Shown here: piece after piece, positions 51,960 to 60,490 of the stretch
Numbering within the stretch: the stretch's first letter is position 1
How the letters are laid out: each line of letters starts with the position of its first letter
DNA from: Microbacterium pseudoresistens
Lineage (GTDB): Bacteria; Actinomycetota; Actinomycetes; Actinomycetales; Microbacteriaceae
Length of the DNA: 64,000 nucleotides
Reading direction: 5' to 3'
Assembly: GCF_013409745.1 (NCBI RefSeq)
Contig: NZ_JACCBH010000001.1
Span: forward strand, 248,001-312,000
Notes under the pieces: generated by a model
Seen by the model: the letters and a program-made list of their open reading frames with translations, nothing else
Databases searched by the model: none
What the model was told of the DNA's origin: nothing
Made by a program: the position numbers and the translations under genes

Positions 51960-53045
51960 ATGAGACGTTCCCCCGCAGAGGCGCAGGCGGCGCGTGAAGC
52001 CAAGCTCGAGCTGATGGCGGAGAAGCTGCAGGCGGCGGTCGAAGGGCTCACGACCGGGGAGGACTGGAAGCGTGCGATCGAGTTCGCGGCCCGGTTCCGG
52101 GCAAAGAGTTTCCGGAATACCCTGTTGATCTTCGCTCAGCATGCTGAGGCATATGAGCGGGGGAAGGTCTCGGAGCCGGTGCCGACGTATGTGGCGGGCT
52201 TCAAGCAGTGGCAGCAGTTGGATCGGTCGGTCGCGGGACAGTCCGGCTACATGATCTACGCCCCGGTGATGGGGCGTTTCGCGTCCAAGAACCCGTCCGA
52301 TCCGATGTCGTGGCGTCGCCTGACGCAACGAGAGAAGCCGGCGGCCGGCGAGGTGGTCCGCTCGAAGATGGTGAACGTGAAGCCTGCCTACGTGTGGGAC
52401 GTGTCACAGACGACGGGAGCGGAGATCCCGGAACGGCCAATGCCACGGCTGCTGGAAGGGGAGGCGCCGGCGGGACTCTGGACGGGGCTTGCCGGCCAGG
52501 TGACGGCAGAGCGCTTCACCCTGGCGGACGCCGCTGGAGCGTCGGCGATCATGGGCGCAAACGGGATGACCGACTACGAGAGCCGCGTCGTCACCGTCCG
52601 GGCCGACATGGACGACGCGGCCCGCGTGAAGACCCTCGCCCACGAGCTCGGGCATGTGCGCATGCACGACCCTGCCGAGTCGGTCACCCATCATCGGGGC
52701 ATCCGGGAGGTGGAGGCGGAGTCGGTGGCGATGATGATCGGCGCAGCGCACGGCATGGACACCAGCGACTACACGATCCCCTACGTCGCGTCCTGGGCAT
52801 CATCGGTGGCTGACAAGGAACCGGTCGACGTGGTCCGCGAGACCGGCGAGCGGGTGCGTCGCGTCGCACTGGATATCCTCGACAAGCTGCCCGACACGGG
52901 CATCGGCGACGGCTACCCGCCCGGGCTTGACCGGTCCGGTCCGGACGCGGAACGCGAGACGACAACGGAGCGGACGGCGGAGCTGGGCGCGGCGGCGCCC
53001 ATGCGGTCGACGGCGAGCGTCGACGTGGCCGTACCGGCGTTGTGA
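51960..53045 (+). CDS. ArdC-like N-terminal domain with zinc metallopeptidase (HELGH)
   Basis: A 361-residue protein. The N-terminal region FRNTLLIFAQHAEAYERGKV with TYVAGFKQWQQLDRSVAGQS matches the ArdC single-strand DNA-binding domain. The C-terminal half carries HELGH (within VKTLAHELGHVRMHDPAE) and EVEAESVAMMIGAAHGMD, a zinc metallopeptidase of ImmA/IrrE-like type. ArdC proteins protect incoming plasmid DNA against restriction. The ATG at 51960 (MRRSPAEAQ) is preferred, although the frame is open back to 51843. It overlaps the DUF2637 gene by 4 nt (GTGA), so they form an operon. Confidence 0.87.
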   Translation: MRRSPAEAQAAREAKLELMAEKLQAAVEGLTTGEDWKRAIEFAARFRAKSFRNTLLIFAQHAEAYERGKVSEPVPTYVAGFKQWQQLDRSVAGQSGYMIYAPVMGRFASKNPSDPMSWRRLTQREKPAAGEVVRSKMVNVKPAYVWDVSQTTGAEIPERPMPRLLEGEAPAGLWTGLAGQVTAERFTLADAAGASAIMGANGMTDYESRVVTVRADMDDAARVKTLAHELGHVRMHDPAESVTHHRGIREVEAESVAMMIGAAHGMDTSDYTIPYVASWASSVADKEPVDVVRETGERVRRVALDILDKLPDTGIGDGYPPGLDRSGPDAERETTTERTAELGAAAPMRSTASVDVAVPAL

Positions 53046-53803
53046 CGGTGCCTGTGAGCGGGCCGGGTCAGCGCCGGGTGGGCGCATGGGTGGTGGGCGC
53101 GTCCATCATCGGCACGGTGCTGCTGGGCGTGGGAGCGTTCTGGCTATCGTTCACCGCGCTCGCGGACCTCGCGTCCCGCGCGGGCACCGCGGTGGGGCTC
53201 GCGTGGGTATGGCCGTTGATCGTGGACGGGGTAATCGTCATCGCGACTATGTCGGTGGTCGCCTTGTCACCGTACGGACGGGCGGCGACCCGGTATCCAT
53301 GGCTGCTGCTGTCCGGGGCGGCCCTGGTGTCGATCACGGCGAACATCACGCACGCCCTGGTCGCCGCCGACGACACCGTGCCCGGCATAGTGGCGGCACT
53401 CGTGGCATCGGTGCCACCGATCGTACTGCTCGCGGCCACGCACTTGACCGTGGAGCTGGGCCGCTACCGCCGCGCCGTGCCGACCGTCCGTGAGGATACC
53501 GATGTCGACCCGGCCACGACCCTGGCGCAGGAAGGAAGGTCGGAGTGTACGCCGGTTCGAGCGTTGACGTCCGGAACAGTGAGCACAGCAGTCACAGCGG
53601 AGGACACGCACGCGGCATCATCTACGCCGAGCCGGGCGCCCGCGGATATGGGCGGCCCTGGAGACGCGATCCGTCTGAGCATGCAGGGTCTGTCGAACAG
53701 ACAGATCGCGCTCGAGTTCGGTGTCCATCCGACGACCGTCGGACGGTGGCTGAAATCAGTCGAGAAGCGGTCCGAAACCACCGCGGAGAAGGAGGAATCA
53801 TGA
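53042..53803 (+). CDS. DUF2637 (SpdB-like) membrane protein with C-terminal helix-turn-helix
   Basis: A 253-residue protein starting at a GTG overlapping the previous stop. Four hydrophobic segments in the first 140 residues (GASIIGTVLLGVGAFWLSFT, VWPLIVDGVIVIATMSVV, WLLLSGAALVSITANITH) are the DUF2637/SpdB pattern of actinobacterial plasmid spread proteins. A linker of about 60 residues leads to a helix-turn-helix GLSNRQIALEFGVHPTTVGR at the C-terminus. A membrane protein with a DNA-binding tail could tether the element or regulate transfer. It overlaps the next gene by 4 nt. Confidence 0.85.
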   Translation: MTVPVSGPGQRRVGAWVVGASIIGTVLLGVGAFWLSFTALADLASRAGTAVGLAWVWPLIVDGVIVIATMSVVALSPYGRAATRYPWLLLSGAALVSITANITHALVAADDTVPGIVAALVASVPPIVLLAATHLTVELGRYRRAVPTVREDTDVDPATTLAQEGRSECTPVRALTSGTVSTAVTAEDTHAASSTPSRAPADMGGPGDAIRLSMQGLSNRQIALEFGVHPTTVGRWLKSVEKRSETTAEKEES

Positions 53804-54234
53804 ACACGGGTGACGACGAGCGGTACATCCCGCTGAAGCAGGATGGCAGGGATGCGGTAGTGACTGTGGCGTCGGGACGAACGGCGGAGCCGGAGCATGT
53901 GGAGACGGCGCAAATGGATTCGGACGCGCTGGCTCGCTTGTCGGACCCGGCGTTGGCGGCGCGTCGAGAGCGCATCGCCGCTCAGGTGAAGGACCGTTCG
54001 CGGCTGACGTGGATGCCCGCATCGGAACTGATGCGACACAGCAGCCAACGTGCCGCGGACGCGATCAGTCACGGGCAGGCCAGACTGCACCGGGCTGTGC
54101 GGGACGCCACGGTAGCCGGTGCAAGGAAGGTGGCGCAGGCCATCGGCGAGCGGCTACGAGGGTTGGGCACGCCGCGCCCCGTCATCGGGCGACCGCAGCA
54201 GAGCGAACCTTTGGTGAGCCGTCAGAGCATCTGA
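53800..54234 (+). CDS. Hypothetical protein of the transfer operon
   Basis: A 144-residue protein, mostly charged and helical, with a basic C-terminal half (SRLTWMPASELMRHSSQRAA, RAVRDATVAGARKVAQAIGE). AAGGAGG precedes the ATG at proper spacing and the ATG overlaps the previous stop. No family recognised. Third in the ArdC-DUF2637 operon. Confidence 0.68.
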   Translation: MNTGDDERYIPLKQDGRDAVVTVASGRTAEPEHVETAQMDSDALARLSDPALAARRERIAAQVKDRSRLTWMPASELMRHSSQRAADAISHGQARLHRAVRDATVAGARKVAQAIGERLRGLGTPRPVIGRPQQSEPLVSRQSI

Positions 54235-54295
54235 ACGGCACCGCGTCGGAGACCGACGCTTGTGCACTGCACAGTGAAGAGCCGGTCGGCAGTGT

Positions 54296-54817
54296 GCGCT
54301 TAAACGCGATGAACAGAGCCGTGATCGCCGGCGCAGCCACGATCATCGCCGTCGACGTGGCGGACAACAAGCTCGAGAAGGCCAAGCTATTCTGTGCCAC
54401 GCACACCATCAATTCGACCACCACCGATCCTGGTGTCGTCGAAGTACACCGGATCACCGAACGCGGTGCAGATGGCGCGTTCAATTTCGTCAGAATCCTG
54501 CCGTCACCCAGCAGGTCCTGGACATAGTTCGCCCGAGTGAAGGCCTATACTGTACCGGCATCCGCGACCCCACCGCTACAATGCCGATGCAGACGATCGG
54601 CCTCGTCGGCGCTGAAAAGTGCATCCGGGGCGTCGACATAGGCTCTACTACGCCTGAGCACGACATCCCGCTTTACGCCTACCTCTACGTGCAGGGCCGC
54701 TTCCGACTCCACGAGCTCATCTCGAAGGAGATCGCTCTGGACGAAATCGACGCCGGTTGCGACGCGCCGCACGACCCCGCGGTCACCCGTGCGGTGATCA
54801 CTGGCGGACTCGACTGA
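54296..54817 (+). pseudogene. Remnant of a zinc-type alcohol dehydrogenase (class III/mycothiol-dependent type)
   Basis: Fragments of one protein appear in changing frames: GAATIIAVDVADNKLEKAKL with ATHTIN and TERGADGAFNFV (NAD-binding domain) near 54330-54500, then PMQTIGLVGAEKCIRGVD, YVQGRFRLHELISKEIALDE and DPAVTRAVITGG (C-terminal domain) to 54817. The order and wording are those of actinobacterial S-(hydroxymethyl)mycothiol/alcohol dehydrogenases. The catalytic N-terminal domain and parts in between are missing. It is a decayed gene that was probably carried with the element. Confidence 0.7.
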
Positions 54818-54914
54818 GATCCATTCCCCCACAAGACGAGCAATGACGACCGACTGATGAGGATTGTCACAGTTGCCCAATGGCCCGGCGCGCTGTTCGG
54901 CTAATGTCAAGTGG

Positions 54915-55244
54915 TCAACGATTACTCGGAAGGTGCCGGAGGTGTCCCATGGCCTCGTCGAAGAGATCTGCGACATGGTCGTCGAACAGCGCGTAGTGAA
55001 CGTGCCGTCCGTCACGATCTCCGCGGACCACGCTGAGATTCCGGAGAAGTCGTAGGTGGTTTGAGAGCGTCGTCTGTCCGGTGCCGAGCTGCATGCCGAG
55101 GTCGGTCACCGTGCTGGGGCGGATGCGCAACACGCTCAGGATGCGCAGTCGGACCGGTGATGCCAGAGCCCGCATGATCTCAGCTAGCCGCTCGGCATCC
55201 CCCGCTGACAGCGGAGCAGACGCCGATTCCACCGAATCGGTCAT
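54915..55244 (-). CDS. ArsR/SmtB metal-sensing repressor with alpha-5 site
   Basis: A 109-residue winged-helix repressor: ALASPVRLRILSVLRIRPST, TVTDLGMQLGTGQTTLSNHL and VVRGDRDGRHVHYALFDDH. The C-terminal helix carries Asp88-x-His90-x10-His101-x2-His104, the exact DxHx10HxxH zinc/cobalt site of CzrA/SmtB proteins. Metal binding should release it from DNA. It is divergent from a P1B-4 ATPase gene with an 11-10-11 palindrome in the 79-bp gap, so it probably represses both genes and responds to Zn, Co or a similar ion. Confidence 0.9.
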   Translation of the reverse strand: MTDSVESASAPLSAGDAERLAEIMRALASPVRLRILSVLRIRPSTVTDLGMQLGTGQTTLSNHLRLLRNLSVVRGDRDGRHVHYALFDDHVADLFDEAMGHLRHLPSNR

Positions 55245-55282
55245 AGTTGACTTCCTCCCTCATGAGCACGATTATCATTCAC

Positions 55283-55314
55283 ATACATCACAATATCATG
55301 TTCTTGTGATGTAT
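55283..55314. promoter_or_regulatory. Inverted repeat, operator of the ArsR-type repressor
   Basis: ATACATCACAA (55283-55293) and TTGTGATGTAT (55304-55314) are perfect 11-bp inverted arms separated by 10 bp. The site lies just before the P1B-ATPase start and within 70 bp of the arsR-like gene. It is AT-rich against GC-rich surroundings. Confidence 0.7.
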
Positions 55315-55323
55315 TGTCGAGGC

Positions 55324-57354
55324 ATGACCACCTCGACTGCCACGAACTCGCCCTCCGCCATGGAGGAGCACGCGCACGGCTCCGCTCGATGGGAGTTGTG
55401 GTTCGCCGTTGTGGCGGGCATCACCTACGCCGCGGGGATGATCGCAGAGTATGCGGTCGGCCTGCCGCTCATGGGCCTGCCCTTGATCCTGTTCATCGCC
55501 ACCTACATCTTCGGTGGCTTCTTCACTGTCCGCACGGCGGTCACGTCGACATTGCGGGGCAAGTTCGAGGTCGACTTCCTCATGATCGTCGCCGCAATCG
55601 GCGCCGCCCTGATCGGGAAGTGGGCGGAGGGCGCGGTGCTGCTGTTCCTCTTCAGCCTCGGCCACGCCCTCGAGGAGTACGCGATGAGCCGCGCCAGCAA
55701 GTCGATTGAAGCGCTGGCCGAACTCGCACCACGGACCGCCCTGGTACGCCGCAGGGACGACGATCCCGTCGAGGTCCCGGTGGAGCAGATCGTGGTGGGT
55801 GATGTCGTGGTGGTCCGCCCGAACTCGAGGATCCCGTCGGACGGGTTCGTGATCACTGGGATCTCGGCCGTCGACCAGTCGGCGGTCACCGGTGAGTCGA
55901 TGCCCGTCGAGAAGGAGCCGGTCGCCGATCGCGAGCGGGCGATACGCACCGTCGATACCCTTCCGGCTGCGAATCGCGTGTTCGCCGGTACAGTGAACGG
56001 CTCCGGCGTTCTCGAGGTCGTAGTGTCGGCGACGGCCGCGGACTCGACGTTGAGCAAGGTCGTCGAGCTGGTTCGCACAGCCGATCAGTCCGCGTCACCG
56101 ACGCAACAGTTCATCAACCGTTTCCAGCGGTGGTACGTGCCCGCGGTGATCCTCGCCGTGGCCGCAACCCTGCTGATCGCGATGTCCATACTCTCGCAGC
56201 CGTTCACGGATGCCTTCTACCTCGCGATGACCGTCCTCGTCGCCGCGAGCCCGTGCGCACTGGCCATCGCGACGCCGGCGGCCGTTCTCGCTGGAGTCGC
56301 CCGAGCGGCGCGCGCCGGCGTGCTGGTCAAGGGCGGCGCTCCGCTGGAGACCCTGGGGCGGGTCAGGGCGATGGCCTTCGATAAGACCGGCACCCTCACC
56401 TGGGGCAACCCGCAGGTAACGTCGGTCACTCCCGTGGACGGCGTGGACGGAAGCCTCCTCGTCCCAACACTGGTCGCCGTGGAGTCTCTCAGCGATCACC
56501 CACTCGCCGCAGCGATCGTCCGCGACCTCGCGGGTCAGGTGTCCGCGGCGGAGCGTGTCGAGGCATCGGATCTCAACGCCGTCGTCGGTCGCGGTGTACG
56601 CGCCGCGGTCGAGGGAGAGGTCGTCGAGGTCGGCAACCTGCGGATGTTCGACGAACAGGGTCTCACCCTTCCCTCGTCAGTCGAGGACGCTTACACGGAG
56701 GCTCGCGATTCCGGCCAGACGTTGATGATCGTCCGGCGCGGTGACCGGTTCCTGGGGGTCGTCGGCGTGATGGACACCTCTCGCGCCGAGTCCGCGCAGG
56801 TACTCCGCGTCTTGCGCAGTACGAACGTCGGCCAGCTCGTGATGATATCCGGCGATAACCAGCGCGTCGCGGATGCCGTCGGCCGCGAGGTCGGCATCGA
56901 CACCTCCATCGGTGATCTGCTGCCGGAGGATAAGGTCGCGCACATCAGGCATCTCGCCGAGACGCATCGCCCCATAGCGATGGTCGGCGACGGTGTGAAC
57001 GACGCCCCCGCGATGGCCCGTGCGGACATCGGCATCGCGATGGGGGCCGCCGGTTCCACCGTCGCGCTGGAGACCTGTGACATCGCTCTTATGAGCGACG
57101 ATCTGGGGCGTGTCCCGTTCGCCGTGCGTCTGAGCCGCGCGACCAGCCGGATCATCCGCCAGAACCTCATAGCGAGTCTCGCGATCGTCGTCCTCCTGGT
57201 GATCGCGACCTTCATCGGTCTGAACATCGGTGCAGTGGTGCTCATCCACGAGGGCTCGACGCTCGTCGTCGTGGCCAACGCGCTTCGACTCCTCGGTTTC
57301 GAGCGTGGGAAGGAGCACGCCGGTATCGACCACGAAGACCGCCCCTCGCGTTGA
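55324..57354 (+). CDS. P1B-4-type heavy-metal ATPase (Co/Zn/Fe exporter, CtpD/PfeT-like)
   Basis: A 676-residue P-type ATPase. SPC (309-311) in the metal-binding transmembrane segment, DKTGTLT (Asp353), GDGVNDAPAM, and the C-terminal HEGST (His642) define the P1B-4 subgroup, which exports Co, Zn or Fe. It has six main transmembrane segments and a short N-terminus with no CxxC metal-binding domain, only EEHAHGS. The ATG at 55324 is preferred; the frame is open upstream into the control region. The ArsR-type repressor across the palindrome controls it, matching Zn/Co efflux. Confidence 0.92.
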   Translation: MTTSTATNSPSAMEEHAHGSARWELWFAVVAGITYAAGMIAEYAVGLPLMGLPLILFIATYIFGGFFTVRTAVTSTLRGKFEVDFLMIVAAIGAALIGKWAEGAVLLFLFSLGHALEEYAMSRASKSIEALAELAPRTALVRRRDDDPVEVPVEQIVVGDVVVVRPNSRIPSDGFVITGISAVDQSAVTGESMPVEKEPVADRERAIRTVDTLPAANRVFAGTVNGSGVLEVVVSATAADSTLSKVVELVRTADQSASPTQQFINRFQRWYVPAVILAVAATLLIAMSILSQPFTDAFYLAMTVLVAASPCALAIATPAAVLAGVARAARAGVLVKGGAPLETLGRVRAMAFDKTGTLTWGNPQVTSVTPVDGVDGSLLVPTLVAVESLSDHPLAAAIVRDLAGQVSAAERVEASDLNAVVGRGVRAAVEGEVVEVGNLRMFDEQGLTLPSSVEDAYTEARDSGQTLMIVRRGDRFLGVVGVMDTSRAESAQVLRVLRSTNVGQLVMISGDNQRVADAVGREVGIDTSIGDLLPEDKVAHIRHLAETHRPIAMVGDGVNDAPAMARADIGIAMGAAGSTVALETCDIALMSDDLGRVPFAVRLSRATSRIIRQNLIASLAIVVLLVIATFIGLNIGAVVLIHEGSTLVVVANALRLLGFERGKEHAGIDHEDRPSR

Positions 57355-57407
57355 TCCTCGTGGGAGTAGTTCTGACGCGGTCGATGTCGGGTCGAGTAGC
57401 TGACGGA

Positions 57408-57614
57408 ATGCTCATGGAGGTCGGATGGTGGATGGGAGCGCTGGCGTTGCCCACTGCTCTCTTGGTGATCATCTTTCTCATCGCAATGGGAGCTCCCCAA
57501 CGACAGGAAGAGGAAGAATCACCTTCTCTCGCCGAGGAGTGGGCCGATGTGACATACCGGTTTCGAAAGGTCGGCGCGTGGGTGCGTAGGCGCTGGCGAG
57601 GAGGTTCGAAGTAG
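57408..57614 (+). CDS. Small membrane protein after the metal ATPase
   Basis: A 68-residue protein with one strong hydrophobic segment (GALALPTALLVIIFLIAMG) and a charged tail with an acidic patch (QRQEEEESPS) and a basic end. The ATG at 57408 is preferred; a TTG at 57351 overlapping the ATPase stop would add 19 residues. Function unknown; it could modulate the exporter. Confidence 0.5.
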   Translation: MLMEVGWWMGALALPTALLVIIFLIAMGAPQRQEEEESPSLAEEWADVTYRFRKVGAWVRRRWRGGSK

Positions 57615-57867
57615 ACCACCGTGGCTCACTCGCAACCGGTCAAGAGTTACGCGCTCGTGCTCTCACCGCCGCAACAGGGCTGCTCAACAGAAGACGCACC
57701 GTCCGTCATTGACATCACGCAGTCTCACTTCCCGCCGTTGCGCGGTAGTAGAGAACTGCCCCGGGTTGCTCGTCGTGGGCACCGATGAGGTCCTCGCTCT
57801 GGCGCGCCGTATCTGTATCAGCACCGTGGGGACTGCTCGCGAGTGTCCGCGGCCGCCTCTCCATAAC

Positions 57868-59304
57868 TCAGACGCTGCCGAAGAACTTCTTCATCCGGGG
57901 CATGCGGCGGATCAGCAGCTGGTCGAGCGCAAGGATGACGAGCAGGGACAGGCCGAACAGGGGCAGGAAGATCCCGAGGCCGACCATCACGACGACGAGC
58001 AGCCAGTTCCCCCAGATCGGCAGCTTTGCGCGGGGTGCGGCCATGCCGGATGCGGTGCCGCGTCTGGTCCACCACATGATCGGCGCAGACACGCACATGA
58101 ACATCACGGCGAGGCAGAACAGGGTCGACAGGATCGTATTGATGACCCCAAGGCGGCGTCCTTCGTGGACGGCGATGCCCTGTGAGACGACCTGCGCGGT
58201 GATGCTGTAGTCGTCGTATCCGTAGGTTCCGACGATCTCTCCGCTGTACTGGTCGATGTGGATGGTGCGTTCGAGGCTTACCTCGGATTCGGCGGGGTTG
58301 CCGTTGTCGTTCCACTGGCTCGACATGACGCTGAACACGCCTGTCTCGCCGTCGGGGTAGATGATTGAGTACGGCTCGGGGACTCCCTCGGCACGGGCTG
58401 CGGCGACGGCGTCGTCGATGGAGATCGGTGTCGTGCCGGTGCTCGTGCTGGTGCCGGTCGGTCCGTTGCCGATGGCCCAGCCGGCTTCGGCGTTGGTGCC
58501 GCTGGTGCTTTCGATGAGCTCGTCGATCGTGGATTCCGCCCCCGGGTCCTCGCCCCACAGGGACGAGCCGTTGTCTGAGGCGACCTGCTGTGCGACCGAA
58601 CCCCATACGCCGGTCCAGGGCAGGCCGGAGACGACGAGCATGAGGATGCCCAGCCCGACGGGCAGGCCCACGATCGCGTGCCATCCGCGAATGCGTGCAC
58701 CCTTGGCGCGTTTCGCCTGAGCGGCTTTGCGGGGCCGGCGTCCGAGGAAGAAGATGATGAACCCGGTGATGGTGAGCACGATCGCCCAGCTGCCGCCCAA
58801 TTCGACGATGCGGTCACCGATGCCCTCCTCGCCGATGAGCAGATCGCCGTGGATGCGCTCGGCCCAATCGGAGATCAGCTGATCCGCCGTCAACTCCCCA
58901 GTCACCGTCGCCGTGTACGGGTCGACGTAGACGTTCGCATTGACCCCGTCCGCACGTTCGGTGACGAAGACAGTCGCCCGGTCGCCGGTCTGGTCGACGA
59001 CGGAGAGGATCGGCCGGTCCGGGAACGCATCGCGGACGGCGTCTTCCTGCACGGACAGCTCCTGCCGTTCCGCTGCCTCGAGCACGGTCACCGTGAGCAC
59101 TCCCGGGTGGGTGAAGGCATCCACTTCCGCGCGGAACATGTAGGTCATGCCGGTCACCGCGAGGACGAACAGCACGGGGATGACGATCAGCGAGCCGTAG
59201 AAGTGCCAGCGCCAGAACGCGCCGTACCAGTTCGTCTTGCGTCGTTTCGGTGACGGCGCGGTTCGGGGCGATATGCCTGCGGTGTCGGTCTGGGCGGCGG
59301 TCAT
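57868..59304 (-). CDS. PepSY-associated transmembrane protein
   Basis: A 478-residue protein. FWRWHFYGSLIVIPVLFVLA with GMTYMFR is the first membrane segment of PepSY_TM proteins; GRRPRKAAQAKRAKGARIRG with WHAIVGLPVGLGILMLVVSG is the second block. Soluble PepSY-like domains lie in the external loops (VFVTERADGVNANVYVDPYT, TIHIDQYSGEIVGTYGYDD). Three or four more membrane segments end the protein. Such proteins occur with metal or iron genes and some act as metal reductases. It is divergent from the DUF5134 gene, and a palindromic box lies between. Confidence 0.85.
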   Translation of the reverse strand: MTAAQTDTAGISPRTAPSPKRRKTNWYGAFWRWHFYGSLIVIPVLFVLAVTGMTYMFRAEVDAFTHPGVLTVTVLEAAERQELSVQEDAVRDAFPDRPILSVVDQTGDRATVFVTERADGVNANVYVDPYTATVTGELTADQLISDWAERIHGDLLIGEEGIGDRIVELGGSWAIVLTITGFIIFFLGRRPRKAAQAKRAKGARIRGWHAIVGLPVGLGILMLVVSGLPWTGVWGSVAQQVASDNGSSLWGEDPGAESTIDELIESTSGTNAEAGWAIGNGPTGTSTSTGTTPISIDDAVAAARAEGVPEPYSIIYPDGETGVFSVMSSQWNDNGNPAESEVSLERTIHIDQYSGEIVGTYGYDDYSITAQVVSQGIAVHEGRRLGVINTILSTLFCLAVMFMCVSAPIMWWTRRGTASGMAAPRAKLPIWGNWLLVVVMVGLGIFLPLFGLSLLVILALDQLLIRRMPRMKKFFGSV

Positions 59305-59337
59305 CGGGAGGCCTCTCGGAGCAGCGGCAAATTATCT

Positions 59338-59350
59338 CTACATATTGTAG
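59338..59350. promoter_or_regulatory. BlaI/CopY-type operator candidate 1
   Basis: CTACATATTGTAG is a perfect inverted repeat (CTACA-TAT-TGTAG). The core ACA-N3-TGT agrees with BlaI/MecI/CopY-family boxes. It lies in the 61-bp gap between the divergent PepSY and DUF5134 genes. A BlaI-type gene is located 750 bp away. Confidence 0.6.
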
Positions 59351-59365
59351 TAGTAAGGTGGGGGT

Positions 59366-59977
59366 GTGATCGCATCGCCCTGGGACCTCATCCTCACCGT
59401 CGTCTTCCTTGTCACCGGCCTCATCTGCCTCGGCGACCTCATCGCACGGCGCATCGGCCGCCCCACGCGCACGGAGGGCTTGGAAGATGAGGAGCTGATC
59501 GACATCAACCATGCGGTGATGAGCGCCGCGATGATCCTCATGACCTGGGTCGCGGTGCTGGATGCGGTGACGTGGGCGCAAATCGCTCTGTTCGCGATCT
59601 TCGCCCTCGCGCTCCTGCCCGCGCTGACCCGAGCCCACGGGTTCCCGCATCGCGTGGAGCTGGTCGGGCACATCGTGCTGAATGCGGCGATGATCTGGAT
59701 GCTCGCAGCAATGCCGCTCCTGATGGCCGGGATGGACATGGGCGGCGACGGAGGGTCCGCGCACGCCGGACACCACGGCGGCGGTGATGAGATGGCGCTG
59801 ATGGCGACTCCCGTATGGGCCGGCGTCGTCAACGCGGCCTTCATCGTCGCCTGCACCGTGAGCGCATTGTGGTGGCTGTATCGCGCGGCCGCAGCCCGAG
59901 GGCATCGAATGCACGCGCTGTGTCACGCCCTGATGGCCGCGGGCATGGGGACCATGCTCTGGCTGATGAACCTCTGA
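59366..59977 (+). CDS. DUF5134 membrane protein with His/Met-rich loop
   Basis: A 203-residue protein starting at GTG, with about five hydrophobic segments. A loop of about 25 residues has MDMGG followed by HAGHHGGGDEM and carries 3 His and 4-5 Met residues, a likely copper-binding patch. It matches DUF5134-type proteins found near copper genes in actinobacteria. It is divergent from the PepSY gene and within the copper block. Role in copper handling is inferred from location and the loop. Confidence 0.8.
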   Translation: MIASPWDLILTVVFLVTGLICLGDLIARRIGRPTRTEGLEDEELIDINHAVMSAAMILMTWVAVLDAVTWAQIALFAIFALALLPALTRAHGFPHRVELVGHIVLNAAMIWMLAAMPLLMAGMDMGGDGGSAHAGHHGGGDEMALMATPVWAGVVNAAFIVACTVSALWWLYRAAAARGHRMHALCHALMAAGMGTMLWLMNL

Positions 59978-60102
59978 CCGCCTGTCTCGCCAGCGGTGTG
60001 TCGAGGGAGCGGCAGCAGCGCGCGTTGATGTGAGAGTTGCGAGCGTACTCTTCGAAGTCACGAGGATTCGACTCTGGGTAGGCTAAACGGTGGAGGTGTC
60101 AT

Positions 60103-60486
60103 ATGGCAGGTGAGCGCACGCGTGAACGCGGGGAACTCGAAGGCGAGGTCATGCGCATCCTCTGGGAGGCAGCCGAGCCTATGAGCGCCCGCGATATCCA
60201 GGCCGTGTTCACCGGTCACATCCCGGCGTACACGACGTTGATGACGGCCCTGGAGCGGTTGCAGAAGAAGGGTGATGTCGTCCGATCAGGAGACTCCCCA
60301 CGCAAGGTCCGCTTCCATGCGGCGCGCAGTGGCGACGAGCATGTCGGACGGTCCATGATGAGCGCCCTGGACGGAGCCGGCGACCGGCAGGCAGCACTGT
60401 TGCAGTTCGCCGGGCACCTCGCCGAGGAGGACCTCGACCTGCTCCGCAGCGCGATCACCGGCAAGACCTCGCGCAAGCGCAGGTGA
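60103..60486 (+). CDS. BlaI/MecI/CopY family repressor
   Basis: A 127-residue winged-helix protein: GELEGEVMRILWEAAEPMSA, YTTLMTALERLQKKGDVVRS and the wing with KVRFHAARSG are the BlaI/CopY pattern. It lacks the CxC copper motif of CopY, so copper sensing could be indirect through proteolysis. GGAGG is well spaced before the ATG, and a TAGGCT box (60079-60084) may be its -10. It is followed at 4 bp by an M56-type peptidase gene, as in blaI-blaR1 pairs. Confidence 0.88.
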   Translation: MAGERTRERGELEGEVMRILWEAAEPMSARDIQAVFTGHIPAYTTLMTALERLQKKGDVVRSGDSPRKVRFHAARSGDEHVGRSMMSALDGAGDRQAALLQFAGHLAEEDLDLLRSAITGKTSRKRR

Positions 60487-60490
60487 TCAC

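Noticed and set aside
57615-57867. Plus-strand frame (NCPGLLVVGTDEVLALARR) between the metal ATPase block and the PepSY gene
   Set aside because: It continues into the antisense of the PepSY gene, has no ribosome site and no family similarity that I recognise.
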